Shown: positions 1 to 9,456, counted from the first letter of the stretch. The stretch is DNA of 64,000 nt from Streptomyces sp. A0958 (GCF_004795035.1 NZ_SSBK01000005.1:1-64000), one strand, 5' to 3'. A program made the numbers and translations. The notes: generated by a model from the sequence alone, not told the origin.

Positions 1-883
1 CTGTCCGGGCCGCCTCGTCCGGCAGCGGCTCCAGCGGCCGGCTGGGGGCCCAGTGCGGCCCGAGGTCGTCCAGCCGCCAGCCGAACGGGTACGAACGGGG
101 CTGCGGCCGCGCGGGGAAGCGGCGCGGCCGGGCCGGCATCCTGCGTACGCACCGCGCCCGCAGCCGCAGCGCGGCCGATGCCGAGGCCCGCACCCAGCCG
201 GGCTGCGGCCGGAAGCCGAGCGCCTTCAGCAGCGGCTCGTCCAGGAGCGCCAGCGAGAACCGCGCGACCAGCGGCCGCAGCGGGCGCGGGTACCAGCTCG
301 CCATCACCCGGAACGTGGCGCTGGCCACCCGCCGGTTCGCCGGGTCGTACGCGAACATACGCTCCTCGTACACTTCGAGAAGCCGCTCGAACCCCTCGTA
401 GGTGTCGGGGACGTCCTCGATGCCCATCATCGCCCCGGTCTTGCGCCCCGCCTCCGCCAGCGCCTGCACCTCCTGCGCGCACAGCGGGCGCCATCCGTAC
501 CGGTCGATCCAGCGCTTCGGGCCCACGACCGTGGTCGCCAGGACGTACCGGAAGTCGTCGTTCGGGATGCGGTACTTGCCGTGGATGCGGTTGAGATGCC
601 GGGCCGCGGCCCGCCCGCGCTCCGAGTCGAAGCCGTCGACGGCCATCTCGTACGCGATCAGCACCGTGTCGTCGTACCGCTTCTGCCCCTGACGCTCGAA
701 CTCCTGGGTGCGGTCCAGGAGTACGGAGATCCGGGGGACGCCGTAGTCGCGCAGGAACGCGACGCTCACGCCCTGGCGGTAGTCCCAGGGGAACTCGTAC
801 TGAGAGATCAGCCGGAGGATCTCGGCGTAATCCCGCGCCGGATTCATCCGGCGGATCTCATGCAGGCGGCTGTACCGGCCCAT
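1..883 (-). CDS. MpaB-family oxygenase (DUF2236), C-terminus cut by window edge
   Basis: Reads leftward from ATG at 883 and runs off the window, so about 294 residues are visible. AGGAGG sits seven bases before the ATG and decides the start. The protein begins MGRYSRLHEIRRMNPARDY and has the helical, Arg/Trp-rich pattern of the MpaB/DUF2236 family, with RYDDTVLIAYEMAVDG near residue 67 and KRWIDRYGWRPL near 115. The characterised members (rubber oxygenase Lcp and fungal MpaB) are heme-b oxygenases; the substrate here is unknown. It is divergent from a second gene of the same family at 1171, but the two proteins are clearly different. The family call is good, the reaction is not known. Confidence 0.75.
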   Translation of the reverse strand, partial: MGRYSRLHEIRRMNPARDYAEILRLISQYEFPWDYRQGVSVAFLRDYGVPRISVLLDRTQEFERQGQKRYDDTVLIAYEMAVDGFDSERGRAAARHLNRIHGKYRIPNDDFRYVLATTVVGPKRWIDRYGWRPLCAQEVQALAEAGRKTGAMMGIEDVPDTYEGFERLLEVYEERMFAYDPANRRVASATFRVMASWYPRPLRPLVARFSLALLDEPLLKALGFRPQPGWVRASASAALRLRARCVRRMPARPRRFPARPQPRSYPFGWRLDDLGPHWAPSRPLEPLPDEAART

Positions 884-993
884 GGTGCGCCCTCCTGTCC
901 GTGTCCGGCTCCCCGTGGGACCGCTCCCGGTCGAGCTGACTGACGCCAACCCCCTTCTGACGGCAGGTATATGACGTGCCGTCCGGTCCGGAG

Positions 994-1019
994 AGTCAAA
1001 GTTACAAATACTATTGACT
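994..1019. promoter_or_regulatory. Inverted repeat in AT-rich spacer between divergent MpaB genes
   Basis: AGTCAA at 994-999 and TTGACT at 1014-1019 form a 6-bp inverted repeat 14 bases apart, inside the only AT-rich island of the 287-bp spacer. TTGACT read leftward could serve as a -35 box for the gene starting at 883, and TACTAT at 1009-1014 read rightward could serve as a -10 for the gene at 1171. This suggests a shared operator/promoter, but no regulator gene sits beside it. Confidence 0.35.
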
Positions 1020-1170
1020 TGTTTCACCGGCCCCGTCAACACCGCAACCGCAGGCCCTCGCCCCCGGCCTCCCGGGGGTCGCTGCGCAGGGCCGGTGCGG
1101 GGCTCGCATACTGGATCGGGCGGGGCCGGACGCTTCGGTCCGGCGCCCGCCGAGCCGCCGGGAGCACCGC

Positions 1171-2061
1171 ATGAGCAGCGCAGCAGCCAGGAACGACGAC
1201 CCCGCACCGCCCCCGCCCGGCGGCGTGCTGTGGAGCCTGTCCGGCGACGTGCGGGCCCTGCTGATGCTGCCCGCCGCCCTCGCCCTCCAGGTCGCCCACC
1301 CGGCGGTCGGCGCGGGCGTCGACGAACACTCCGTGTTCCGTACGGACCCGTGGGGGCGCGGCGAGCGCTCCCTCAGCTCGCTCCAGCTCTGGGTGTACGG
1401 GGGTGAGCAGGCGGCCGAGGAGGGGCGCAGGCTCCGCCGGCTGCACCGGACGATCCAGGGCACCGACACCCGGAACCGCCCCTACCACGCCCTGTCACCG
1501 GCGAACTACGCCTGGGTGCACGCCACCGGTTTCCCCGTCTACCGGCACGGGGCGCGCTACCTGCTCCGCCCGCTCACCCCGGACCAGGAGCGCGCGCTCT
1601 ACCGGGAATGGCTCCAGGTGGGCCGGGTGCTCGGGATTCACGACCGGGACGTGCCGCAGACCATCGAGGAGTTCTGGCCCTACTACCGCGCGATGCTCGC
1701 CGACGAGATCGAGAAGACCGTCGTCGTGGCGGAACTGGTCGCCACCGACACCCCGGTACCGCCGCCGGACCGGGGCCCCTGGGCGCTGCGGCTGCTGCTC
1801 GGGGCCCTGTGGCCGGTGCTGCTCCCGCCGCTCGCCCGGTTCCGCGCCTTCCTGACCGTCGGGCTGATGCCGCCCGACGCCCGCGAGGCCATCGGGCTGG
1901 AATGGACGGACGCGCAGGAACGCGCGCTGCGACGGTTCTGCGCGGTGGCGCGGGTGGTGGTTCCCGTCCTGCCGGAGCGCCTGCGCTATCTGCCCCGGGC
2001 CCGCCGGGCGCGGGCGGCGTACCGGACGGCCCGCAGGCGCGGGGGAGCGGTCGCCGGATGA
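1171..2061 (+). CDS. MpaB-family oxygenase (DUF2236)
   Basis: A 296-residue protein of normal length for short MpaB/DUF2236 members. After a Pro-rich N-terminus it shows SGDVRALLMLPAALALQVAHP (first 20 residues quoted span about 24-43), then GAGVDEHS near 52, LHRTIQGTD near 92 and YAWVHATG near 113. These conserved His/Arg positions are expected to surround the heme in this family. ATG at 1171 is preceded by a GAG-rich but weak ribosome site. No signal peptide is seen, so it is probably cytoplasmic or membrane-associated. Its stop codon lies inside the first unit of a 40-bp tandem repeat. Substrate unknown. Confidence 0.8.
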   Translation: MSSAAARNDDPAPPPPGGVLWSLSGDVRALLMLPAALALQVAHPAVGAGVDEHSVFRTDPWGRGERSLSSLQLWVYGGEQAAEEGRRLRRLHRTIQGTDTRNRPYHALSPANYAWVHATGFPVYRHGARYLLRPLTPDQERALYREWLQVGRVLGIHDRDVPQTIEEFWPYYRAMLADEIEKTVVVAELVATDTPVPPPDRGPWALRLLLGALWPVLLPPLARFRAFLTVGLMPPDAREAIGLEWTDAQERALRRFCAVARVVVPVLPERLRYLPRARRARAAYRTARRRGGAVAG

Positions 2062-2164
2062 GGCCCGCCCGCGTGTTCACGCCGAAGCGGTCGCCGGATG
2101 ACGCCGGCCCGTGTGTTCGCGCCGAAGCGGTCGTCGGATGGCGCTCGCCGGCTGGTCACGCCGA
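2046..2164. repeat. Three tandem ~40-bp units at a convergent gene end
   Basis: Units start at 2046, 2086 and 2126, each opening with AGCGGTCGYCGGATG and closing with CACGCCGA or CGCGCCGA; the period is 40, 40 and 39 bases. Unit 1 contains the stop of the rightward oxygenase gene and unit 3 contains the last codons and stop of the leftward LacI gene. The repeat therefore duplicates the junction of the two convergent genes. Confidence 0.85.
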
Positions 2165-3199
2165 AGCGCGGTGGACCAGTTCCGTCGGCGTGATCACCGA
2201 TTCCGGCCCCGCGCTCCCGTCGCCCAGCCGCTCCATCAGCAGCCGCACCATCAACCGCCCCATGCCCACCACGTCCTGACGGACCGTCGTCAGCGGCGGG
2301 TCCGTGGCCTCGGCGACGGACTCCATGTCGTCGAAACCGACCAGCGCCACGTCCTTGGGCACGCGCCGGCCCCGCTCGCGCAGCGACCGCAGCGCGCCCG
2401 AGGCCATCAGGTCGTTGGCCGCGAACACGCCGTCCAGGTCGGGCCGCCGCTCCAGCAGCTCCGCCATCGCCCGGGCGCCGCCCTCCACGGTGAAGTCGCC
2501 GTCCGCGACCAGCGCGGGGTCGGCGTCGGGCAGGACGTCGGTGTAGCCGTCGATCCGGTCGAGCGCCGAGGTCTGGTCGCGTGGGCCCGCGATGTGCGCG
2601 ATGTGCCGACGGCCGAGCGACACCAGATGGCGCACGGCCTCCCGGGCGCCGCCCCGGTTGTCGCAGTCCACGAACGGCACCGCGGGAGCGGACGCGGCGC
2701 CCGGCCGGCCCGGTCTGCCGCCGTACACGGCCGGAACCCCGAACCGGCGGATGACAGCGGGTAGTTCGTCGTCCGTGTGCAGGGAGAAGGCCAGCACCCC
2801 GTCCACATGGCCGCCGGCCAGATAGCGGCTGATCCGATCGAAATCGCCGCGCCCCTCCACCAGCAGCAGGACCAACTGCGCGTCGTGGGCGTTGAGTTCG
2901 CGGCTGATGCCACGGATGTGCTGGGAGAAGAACGGGTCGGAGAAGATCCGGGCCTCGGGCTCGTCGATGACGACGGCCACCGCACCGTTGCGCCGGGTCA
3001 CCAGGGTCCGCGCGGCGTGGTTCGGAATGTAGCCGAGCTCCTCGACCGCCTTGCGCACCTGGTCCACGAGCGGCTGCCTGACCCCCGCACCGCCGTTCAC
3101 CACCCGGGAGGCCGTCGCCCGGGACACTCCGGCGCGGGCCGCCACCGCTTCCAGCGTGGGGCGCGCGTGGAGAGGGGCATCGGGGGTCGGACCGGGCAA
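2156..3199 (-). CDS. LacI-family transcriptional regulator
   Basis: A 347-residue LacI-type repressor. The N-terminal helix-turn-helix spans about residues 15-36 (LEAVAARAGVSRATASRVVNG reads in that region), followed by the hinge and a periplasmic-binding-like sensor domain with VPFVDCDNRGGAREAVRHL near 165 and VFAANDLMASGAL near 245. I chose TTG at 3199 because GAGGAG lies six bases upstream; no ATG or GTG fits. The effector is probably a sugar, as in most relatives. No sugar operon adjoins it, so the target may be distant. The last codons fall in the 40-bp tandem repeat. Confidence 0.88.
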   Translation of the reverse strand: MPGPTPDAPLHARPTLEAVAARAGVSRATASRVVNGGAGVRQPLVDQVRKAVEELGYIPNHAARTLVTRRNGAVAVVIDEPEARIFSDPFFSQHIRGISRELNAHDAQLVLLLVEGRGDFDRISRYLAGGHVDGVLAFSLHTDDELPAVIRRFGVPAVYGGRPGRPGAASAPAVPFVDCDNRGGAREAVRHLVSLGRRHIAHIAGPRDQTSALDRIDGYTDVLPDADPALVADGDFTVEGGARAMAELLERRPDLDGVFAANDLMASGALRSLRERGRRVPKDVALVGFDDMESVAEATDPPLTTVRQDVVGMGRLMVRLLMERLGDGSAGPESVITPTELVHRASA

Positions 3200-3277
3200 G
3201 GGACGCTCCTCGGGACGCGGAGGGGGCCGGGAACAGCCGGGGCCGGCCGGTCGGCGCGAACCTTGCCAGCCTAAGGG

Positions 3278-3373
3278 CTGTCCGGCGGATCGGCGCCGCG
3301 GCCCCGGCGCCGCAACCCCGGCCTCGGCGCCGCGACCCCGGCGCTGATGCCCCGGCCCCGATCCGCCGGACAG
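3278..3373. repeat. 16-bp perfect inverted repeat around a GC-rich tandem loop
   Basis: CTGTCCGGCGGATCGG at 3278-3293 is repeated in inverse orientation at 3358-3373. The 64-base loop holds repeated GGCGCCGCRACCCCGGC-like blocks, and ACTGACAG-like direct repeats follow to 3400. It fills most of the 286-bp gap between the divergent LacI and M14 genes. It may be a dispersed streptomycete intergenic element or a large cruciform; no promoter could be assigned. Confidence 0.7.
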
Positions 3374-3485
3374 GCACTGACAGCCACTGACAGGCACGGA
3401 CAGCCCCGGCGCCTCCGGCCGGCCGCCGGAAACCGCAACGCGCACGGGTCTGTTGTGCGCGCCCGGCCCGGAGTATCTTCCGCCC

Positions 3486-4811
3486 ATGCCGATCGCGCCG
3501 ACAGGCGGCGGGGGGCGGCCGCCCCGGCGCGGCCGTGTCCGCGATCTCGCCCTGGCCGCCGCGTCCGCCGCCTTGACCGTCCCCCTGGTCACCATCCCCT
3601 CGGACGCCGCCCGCACCGCCGCACCCCGTACCGGCTTCGAGGTCTCCGCCGGGGCCCGCTGGACCGGGCAGGCCGAGGAGACCGCCTTCCTCGCGGGCCT
3701 CGGCCGGCTCGGCGACCGGGTCTCCGTACGGCGGATCGGCACCACCGCGCAGGGGCGCCCGCTGCGCCTCGTCCGCATCGGCAGCCGCGACCCGGACGCG
3801 CTCACCGTGCTCCTGGTCTGCGGCCAGCACGGCGACGAGCCCGCCGGGCGCGAGGCCTGCCTGACCACGGCTCGCGACCTCGCGTGCGCCACCGATGCGC
3901 GCACCCGCGCCTTCCTGGCCCGGACCGAGGTCCTCGTCGTGCCCACGGCCAACCCCGACGGCCTGGCCGCCGGAACCCGGGGCAATGCGGACGGCGTGGA
4001 CATCAACCGTGACCACCTCGCGCTGCGCACCGCCGAGGCCCGTGCCGTGGCCGCCGTACTGCGCGACCACGAGCCCGACGTGATCGAGGACTTGCACGAG
4101 TACGCGGCGACCGCCCCGTACTACGACAAGGACCTGTTCGTCCTGTGGCCGCGCAACCCCAACACCGACGACCGGCTGCACGACGAGGCGCGGGACCTGG
4201 CCGAGCAGCGGGTGCGCCCCGCCGCCCTGGACGCCGGGTTCAGCAGCGGTGTCTACGGCGTGTGGACGGACCCGGCCACGGGCCACCCGGTGAAGCAGAG
4301 CGCGGGCGACGGCCAGGAACGCATCCTGCGCAACATCGCCGGCCTCAAGCACGCGGTCGGACTGCTGGTCGAATCCCGTACGGACGCGCTCACCGCGGCC
4401 GAGCGCGTCGACCCCGCCCGCGTCAACCACCGCCGCCTGACCTCGCAACTCATCGCGCTCCAGGCGCTCTTGCGGTATGCCGACGAGCGGCACGGGAGCA
4501 TCGCCGCCGCCACCGCCGCCTCCCGCGCGGCCGGGTCCGCCGACCGGGGGCCCGTCCACCTCGGGGGCGCGGACAACGAGGCCCCGGAGCCGGGCGAGAC
4601 GCTGGACGACCCGCCCTGCGGTTACCGGCTCACGCGGAAGCAGCTCGCCCGGGTCGGGGACGAACTGGCCCTGCACGGCGTCACCTCCCGGCCCGACGGA
4701 GACGGGGCGTACGTGCCCCTGCGTCAGCCCGCCCGGAAGCTGATCCCGCTCCTCCTGGACGTGCGGGCGGCATATCACCTCACAAACGGTCAGCCCGATA
4801 CCGCTTGTTGA
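3486..4811 (+). CDS. Secreted M14-family zinc carboxypeptidase
   Basis: A 441-residue protein with an N-terminal export signal: two Arg near 14-15, then a hydrophobic stretch [15 protein letters not shown] to about residue 35. The M14 zinc site is visible as HGDE (His114, Glu117) and a third ligand His203 in [12 protein letters not shown] near 155 and DINRDH near 171 are typical of the fold, and VESRTD near 300 may carry the catalytic Glu. It should hydrolyse C-terminal or gamma-linked peptide bonds outside the cell. ATG at 3486 follows GGAG; a GTG 33 bases upstream lacks a ribosome site. Substrate (protein versus wall peptide) is not resolvable. Confidence 0.85.
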   Translation: MPIAPTGGGGRPPRRGRVRDLALAAASAALTVPLVTIPSDAARTAAPRTGFEVSAGARWTGQAEETAFLAGLGRLGDRVSVRRIGTTAQGRPLRLVRIGSRDPDALTVLLVCGQHGDEPAGREACLTTARDLACATDARTRAFLARTEVLVVPTANPDGLAAGTRGNADGVDINRDHLALRTAEARAVAAVLRDHEPDVIEDLHEYAATAPYYDKDLFVLWPRNPNTDDRLHDEARDLAEQRVRPAALDAGFSSGVYGVWTDPATGHPVKQSAGDGQERILRNIAGLKHAVGLLVESRTDALTAAERVDPARVNHRRLTSQLIALQALLRYADERHGSIAAATAASRAAGSADRGPVHLGGADNEAPEPGETLDDPPCGYRLTRKQLARVGDELALHGVTSRPDGDGAYVPLRQPARKLIPLLLDVRAAYHLTNGQPDTAC

Positions 4812-4885
4812 TGACGGATGATGCAGGTTCGGTGTGGTACTGCCTACGGAGAGTGAATTGTCCGCTTCCGTGAAAGGTGCCATTC

Positions 4886-6625
4886 GTGTCGCAGGACGAT
4901 CAGAGAACGGGCGGCAGGGGGGATCTGCCGGTGACGGCGGATCTGCCCGGCGACCCGACCCAGAACCGGCGCCCCATCACCGACCGAGTGGTGTTCGGCG
5001 TCACCGCCGGACTCACCCTCGCCTTCGTGGTCTGGGGCGCCGTCGCCACCGACTCGCTGGAGGACGTCTCCGACAAGGCCCTCAACGGCCTCATCCACAA
5101 CGGTGGTTGGGCCTTCATGCTGGCCGCCTCCGGATTCGTGGTCTTCGCCCTGTGGCTGGCCATCAGCCGGTACGGCAACATCACCCTCGGCCAGGAGGGC
5201 GAGAAGCCGGAATTCCGGACCGTGTCCTGGGTCGCCATGATGTTCAGCGCCGGCATGGGCATCGGTCTGATGTTCTACGGGGTCAGCGAGCCGCTGGCCC
5301 ACTTCACCGCCCCGCCCCCCGGCACCCACCCCGCCGACGCCGCCGAGGCGATGCGGACGGCGATGGCCACCACCCTGTTCCACTGGACGCTCCACCCGTG
5401 GGCGATCTACGCGGTGGTCGGCCTCGGCATCGCGTACAGCACCTTCCGGCGGCGCAGGCGGCAGACGATCAGCGCGGTCTTCGAGCCGCTCATCGGCTCC
5501 CGCCACGCCCACGGCGGTCTCGGCCGCTTCATCGACATCCTGGCCATCTTCGCGACCCTCTTCGGCTCGGCCGCCTCGCTGGGCCTCGGGGCGCTCCAGA
5601 TCGGGAGCGGCTTCCACGAACTGAACTGGAAGGAGAAGACCGGTACCGGCCTTCTCGTCCTGATCATCGCCGTGCTGACGATGGGCTTCATCGCCTCCGC
5701 GGTCTCCGGCGTGGAGAAGGGCATCCAGTGGCTGTCGAACATCAACATGGTGCTGGCCCTGATCCTCGCCGTCTTCGTGTTCATCGCCGGGCCCACCATC
5801 ATCGTGCTCGACCTGCTGCCCACCTCGATCGCCGGCTACTTCGGTGACCTGCCGCAGCTGGCCGGCCGCACCGAGGCCACCGGCGAGGGCAAGGTCGCGG
5901 ACTGGCTCGGCAGCTGGACCGTCTTCTACTGGGCCTGGTGGATCTCCTGGACGCCCTTCGTCGGCATGTTCATCGCGCGGATCAGCCGCGGCCGGACCAT
6001 CCGGCAGTTCATCGGCGGCGTCATCCTGGTGCCCAGCGCGGTGAGCCTGATCTGGTTCGCGGTCTTCGGCGGCACCGCGATCAAGCTCCAGGAGAGCGGG
6101 AAGCTGAACGGGGCCGACACCCAGGAGGCCGAGCTCTTCGGCGTACTGCAGCAGTTCCCCATCGCCTCCGTGATGAGTGTGCTGGTGATGGTCCTCGTCG
6201 GCATCTTCTTCGTCTCGGGCGCGGACGCCGCGTCGATCGTGATGGGCACCCTGTCCCAGAAGGGCATCCTCGAACCCGCCCGCTGGGTCGTCGTCTTCTG
6301 GGGTGTCGTCACCGGCGCGGTGGCGGCCGTCATGCTGCTGATCGGGAACGGCCAGGGCGACGCCCTGGCGGGACTCCAGAACCTGACCATCCTGGTGGCG
6401 GCCCCCTTCACCCTGGTGATGATCTGCATGTGCGTGGCCCTTATGCGGGACCTGCGCCACGACCCGTTGATCGTTCGCCGCGAGTTCGGCGTGGAAGCCG
6501 TCGAGTCCGCGGTCATCGAGGGCCACGCCAAGTACGACGGCGACTTCGAGATCCGGATCGGCCCGGGCGGCAGCCAGATCACCACCGAACGCCACGACAG
6601 GCCCGGCGGCTCCAGCCCCGCCTGA
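4886..6625 (+). CDS. BCCT-family betaine/choline transporter
   Basis: About 579 residues with a dozen hydrophobic segments, the usual BCCT layout. The family fingerprints are present: GMGIGLMFYGVSEPLAHF in the segment around residue 125 and WTVFYWAWWISWTPF near 350, where the Trp-rich box lines the substrate site. It should import glycine betaine, choline or a related trimethylammonium osmolyte coupled to an ion gradient. GTG at 4886 is eight bases after AAAGG; GTG at 4877 is possible but overlaps that site. The cytoplasmic tail is short. A GCGGCC-GGA-GGCCGC hairpin follows the stop. Confidence 0.9.
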   Translation: MSQDDQRTGGRGDLPVTADLPGDPTQNRRPITDRVVFGVTAGLTLAFVVWGAVATDSLEDVSDKALNGLIHNGGWAFMLAASGFVVFALWLAISRYGNITLGQEGEKPEFRTVSWVAMMFSAGMGIGLMFYGVSEPLAHFTAPPPGTHPADAAEAMRTAMATTLFHWTLHPWAIYAVVGLGIAYSTFRRRRRQTISAVFEPLIGSRHAHGGLGRFIDILAIFATLFGSAASLGLGALQIGSGFHELNWKEKTGTGLLVLIIAVLTMGFIASAVSGVEKGIQWLSNINMVLALILAVFVFIAGPTIIVLDLLPTSIAGYFGDLPQLAGRTEATGEGKVADWLGSWTVFYWAWWISWTPFVGMFIARISRGRTIRQFIGGVILVPSAVSLIWFAVFGGTAIKLQESGKLNGADTQEAELFGVLQQFPIASVMSVLVMVLVGIFFVSGADAASIVMGTLSQKGILEPARWVVVFWGVVTGAVAAVMLLIGNGQGDALAGLQNLTILVAAPFTLVMICMCVALMRDLRHDPLIVRREFGVEAVESAVIEGHAKYDGDFEIRIGPGGSQITTERHDRPGGSSPA

Positions 6626-6626
6626 G

Positions 6627-6641
6627 GCGGCCGGAGGCCGC
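6627..6641. terminator. Short GC hairpin between convergent genes
   Basis: GCGGCC at 6627-6632 pairs with GGCCGC at 6636-6641 around a GGA loop, just after the transporter stop. There is no T-tract, as is common for terminators in this kind of genome. Confidence 0.4.
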
Positions 6642-6700
6642 GGCCCGGCGGAGGCACGGGTACGCTGCCCGACTCGACCGGCCCCGGGTCGCGCCGGGGC

Positions 6701-7672
6701 TCAGCCCACCAGCCGCGCCGCCTCCAGGGCGCAGCCCAGCGCCACCGTCACGCCCGCGCCGCCGTGGCCGTAGTTGTGCACCAGCCGCCCGCCCCCGGCC
6801 GACGCCTCGGCCTCGATCCGGACACCGGCGTCCCGGGCCGGCCGCAACCCCACCCGGTGCCCGATGACCCGCGCCCCGGCGATCTCCGGCCGGACACGGG
6901 CGCACCGGGCCACGATCTCCCCGGCCGTACGGGGATCGGGCACGGTGCTCCAGTCGTCGGCCACCGCCGTGCCGCCGAGGACCAGCCGGCCGGGCTGCGG
7001 GAAGAAGTACGTGGTCTGGCTCGACGCCGGATCGGCCTCGGTGAACCACTCCCGTATGCCCGGGTTCTCCACCAGCACCAACTGCCCGCGCACCGGCCGC
7101 ACCCCCGCGTCGGGCACCAGCTCGCGGGCGCCGAGCCCGGCGCAGTTGACCACCGTCCCCGCCTCCGCCGCCGCCTCGTCGAACGAGGTGACCGTACGAC
7201 GCTCGACCGCGCCCCCGGCCGCCCGCACCTGCCCCTCGAGCCACTTCAGATGGGCCGGCATGTCGATCAGCGGCAGCCGGCACCGCAGCCCCTCGGCGCT
7301 CTCCACGGCGTCCTTCAGCTCCCCGGCCCAGGGCCCCAGGGCCGCGACGCGCTCGCCCCGGTGCAGGCCGTCGACCAGCCGCACACCGGTCTCCTCGGGG
7401 CGGGCGGCCAGCTCCTCGTACCAGCACAGCCCGGTCAGCGACCAGTCGCCGACACGGTCCAGCGGCTCGATCCGGTAGGGCCACCACAGGGCCCCCGCCA
7501 CCGCCGACGTCGTGTCGCCGGCCGGCTCCCGGGCCCAGACCCGCACCCGGTGACCCCGCTCGGCCAGCACCATCGCCGTGGTCAGCCCGCTGACCCCGCC
7601 ACCCACCACGATCACGTCCGACACCGCTGCCCCGCCTTCCCCCGCAAGCTCTCCCGCCAGGTTCGCGTCCAT
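6701..7672 (-). CDS. FAD-dependent D-amino-acid oxidase
   Basis: A 323-residue flavoprotein. DVIVVGGGVSGLTTAMVLAE near residue 19 is the Rossmann FAD site, TTSAVAGALWWPY near 54 is the conserved DAO box after it, and GHRVGLRPARDAGVRIE and HNYGHGGAGVTVALG close the C-terminal FAD/substrate region. Family members oxidise D-amino acids to the imino acid and release hydrogen peroxide. ATG at 7672 has a weak ribosome site; GTG at 7624, just before DVIVVGGG and behind GGAAGG, is a serious alternative. It converges with the BCCT gene. Confidence 0.9.
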   Translation of the reverse strand: MDANLAGELAGEGGAAVSDVIVVGGGVSGLTTAMVLAERGHRVRVWAREPAGDTTSAVAGALWWPYRIEPLDRVGDWSLTGLCWYEELAARPEETGVRLVDGLHRGERVAALGPWAGELKDAVESAEGLRCRLPLIDMPAHLKWLEGQVRAAGGAVERRTVTSFDEAAAEAGTVVNCAGLGARELVPDAGVRPVRGQLVLVENPGIREWFTEADPASSQTTYFFPQPGRLVLGGTAVADDWSTVPDPRTAGEIVARCARVRPEIAGARVIGHRVGLRPARDAGVRIEAEASAGGGRLVHNYGHGGAGVTVALGCALEAARLVG

Positions 7673-7760
7673 GGCCGGACTCTAGGCGCTGCCCCGGCCG
7701 CCGCCTGCCGCCCCGGCCCGTCTCCGGGGCCCCGCCGCGCCGATTAGGATCGGCACCCTG

Positions 7761-9398
7761 ATGACTGCCACCCTCGTCGCCAAGGACCTCGCCGCCGGAC
7801 ACGGCGACCGCACGCTGTTCGCCGGGCTCGACCTCGTGGTCGCCCCCGGTGACGTGATCGGTCTCGTCGGAGTCAACGGCGCCGGAAAATCGTCACTGCT
7901 GCGGCTGCTCGCCGGGCTCGACCAGCCGGAGGAGGGCGAGCTGCGGCTCTCCCCGCCCACCGCCACCGTCGGCCACCTGCCCCAGGAACCCGAGCGGCGC
8001 CCCGGCGAGACCGTACGGGAGTTCCTGGCCCGCCGCACGGGCGTCGCCGAGGCCCAGACCGCCATGGACACCGCCACGCAGGCCCTGGTCGACGGCGCCC
8101 CCGGCGCGGACGACGCCTACTCCGAGTCGCTGGAGCGCTGGCTCGCACTCGGCGGCGCCGACCTGGACGAGCGGGCCGAGGAGACCGCGGCCGAACTCGG
8201 CCTGACCGTCGGGCTCGACCTGCCGATGACCGCGCTCTCCGGCGGCCAGGCCGCCCGCGCCGGACTCGCCTCGCTGCTGCTGTCGCGCTACGACGTCTTC
8301 CTGCTCGACGAGCCCACCAACGACCTCGACCTGGACGGGCTCGAACGCCTGGAGAAGTACGTCTCCGGGCTGCGCTCCGGCACCGTCGTCATCAGCCACG
8401 ACCGCGAATTCCTCATGCGTACGGTCACCAAGGTCCTCGAACTGGACCTGGCCCAGCAGCAGATCAACCTGTACGGCGGTGGCTACGCGGCCTACCTGGA
8501 GGAACGCGAACGCGCCCGCCGGCACGCGCGCGAGGAGTACGAGGAGTACTCCGACAAGCGCTCGGCGTTGGAGGGCCGCGCCCTGATGCAGCGCTCCTGG
8601 ATGGACAAGGGCGTCAAGAACGCCCGCCGCAAGGCCACCGACGCCGACAAGCTCGGCCGCAAGTTCCGCAGCGAGTCGAGCGAGAAGCAGGCCGCCAAGG
8701 CCCGGCAGACCCAGCGCATGATCGAACGGCTCGACGTCGTGGACGAGCCGCGCAAGGAGTGGGAGCTGCGCATGGAGATCGCCTCCGCGCCCCGCTCCGG
8801 CTCGGTCGTCGCCACCCTGCGCGAGGCGCGGGCCGTGCGCGGCGACTTCGTGTTCGGCCCGGCCTCGCTCCAGATCGACTGGGCGGACCGGGTCGCCATC
8901 ACGGGCGCCAACGGCTCCGGCAAGTCGACCCTGCTGGCCGCGCTGCTCGGCCGCCTCCCGCTGGACTCCGGGCACGCGAGTCTCGGCTCCGGTGTGGTCG
9001 TCGGCGAGGTGGACCAGGCGCGGAAGCTGTTCCACGGCTCGGAATCCCTCCTGGAGGCGTTCTGCGCGGCGGTCCCCGAGACGGAACCGGCCGACGTCCG
9101 CACGCTCCTCGCCAAGTTCGGTCTGCGCGCCGACCACGTCATGCGCCCGGCGACCACCCTCTCGCCGGGCGAACGCACCCGGGCGGCGCTCGCCCTGCTC
9201 CAGGGCCGGGGCGTCAACCTCCTGGTCCTGGACGAGCCCACGAACCACCTGGACCTCCCGGCGATCGAGCAGCTGGAAGCGGCGCTCGACACGTACACCG
9301 GAACCCTGCTGCTGGTCACGCACGACCGCCGAATGCTGGAGGCGGTCCGCACGACGCGCCGGATCGAGGTGACGGAGGGCAGGGTGACAGAGGCCTGA
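7761..9398 (+). CDS. ABC-F family ribosome-associated ATPase
   Basis: A 545-residue protein with two ABC ATPase domains and no membrane segment, the ABC-F layout. Walker A motifs GVNGAGKSS (about 36) and GANGSGKST (about 382), signatures LSGGQ (about 158) and LSPGE (about 467), and Walker B boxes FLLDEPTND and LVLDEPTNH are all intact. The charged linker at about 250-335 is the tRNA/ribosome-interacting arm. Relatives either tune translation or give ribosome-protection antibiotic resistance (TlrC, Vga, OleB types). With no antibiotic cluster beside it, I cannot tell which. It is divergent from the oxidase gene. Confidence 0.9.
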   Translation: MTATLVAKDLAAGHGDRTLFAGLDLVVAPGDVIGLVGVNGAGKSSLLRLLAGLDQPEEGELRLSPPTATVGHLPQEPERRPGETVREFLARRTGVAEAQTAMDTATQALVDGAPGADDAYSESLERWLALGGADLDERAEETAAELGLTVGLDLPMTALSGGQAARAGLASLLLSRYDVFLLDEPTNDLDLDGLERLEKYVSGLRSGTVVISHDREFLMRTVTKVLELDLAQQQINLYGGGYAAYLEERERARRHAREEYEEYSDKRSALEGRALMQRSWMDKGVKNARRKATDADKLGRKFRSESSEKQAAKARQTQRMIERLDVVDEPRKEWELRMEIASAPRSGSVVATLREARAVRGDFVFGPASLQIDWADRVAITGANGSGKSTLLAALLGRLPLDSGHASLGSGVVVGEVDQARKLFHGSESLLEAFCAAVPETEPADVRTLLAKFGLRADHVMRPATTLSPGERTRAALALLQGRGVNLLVLDEPTNHLDLPAIEQLEAALDTYTGTLLLVTHDRRMLEAVRTTRRIEVTEGRVTEA

Positions 9399-9456
9399 GA
9401 GCTGTGCCGGACCACACCTGCCGGCTCGCCTTTCCTCCCGGCCCCTCCACCCACTC

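Noticed and set aside
53..943. Rightward 296-codon frame at the left edge
   Set aside because: It lies opposite the leftward MpaB gene, whose protein matches a known family and has a good ribosome site.
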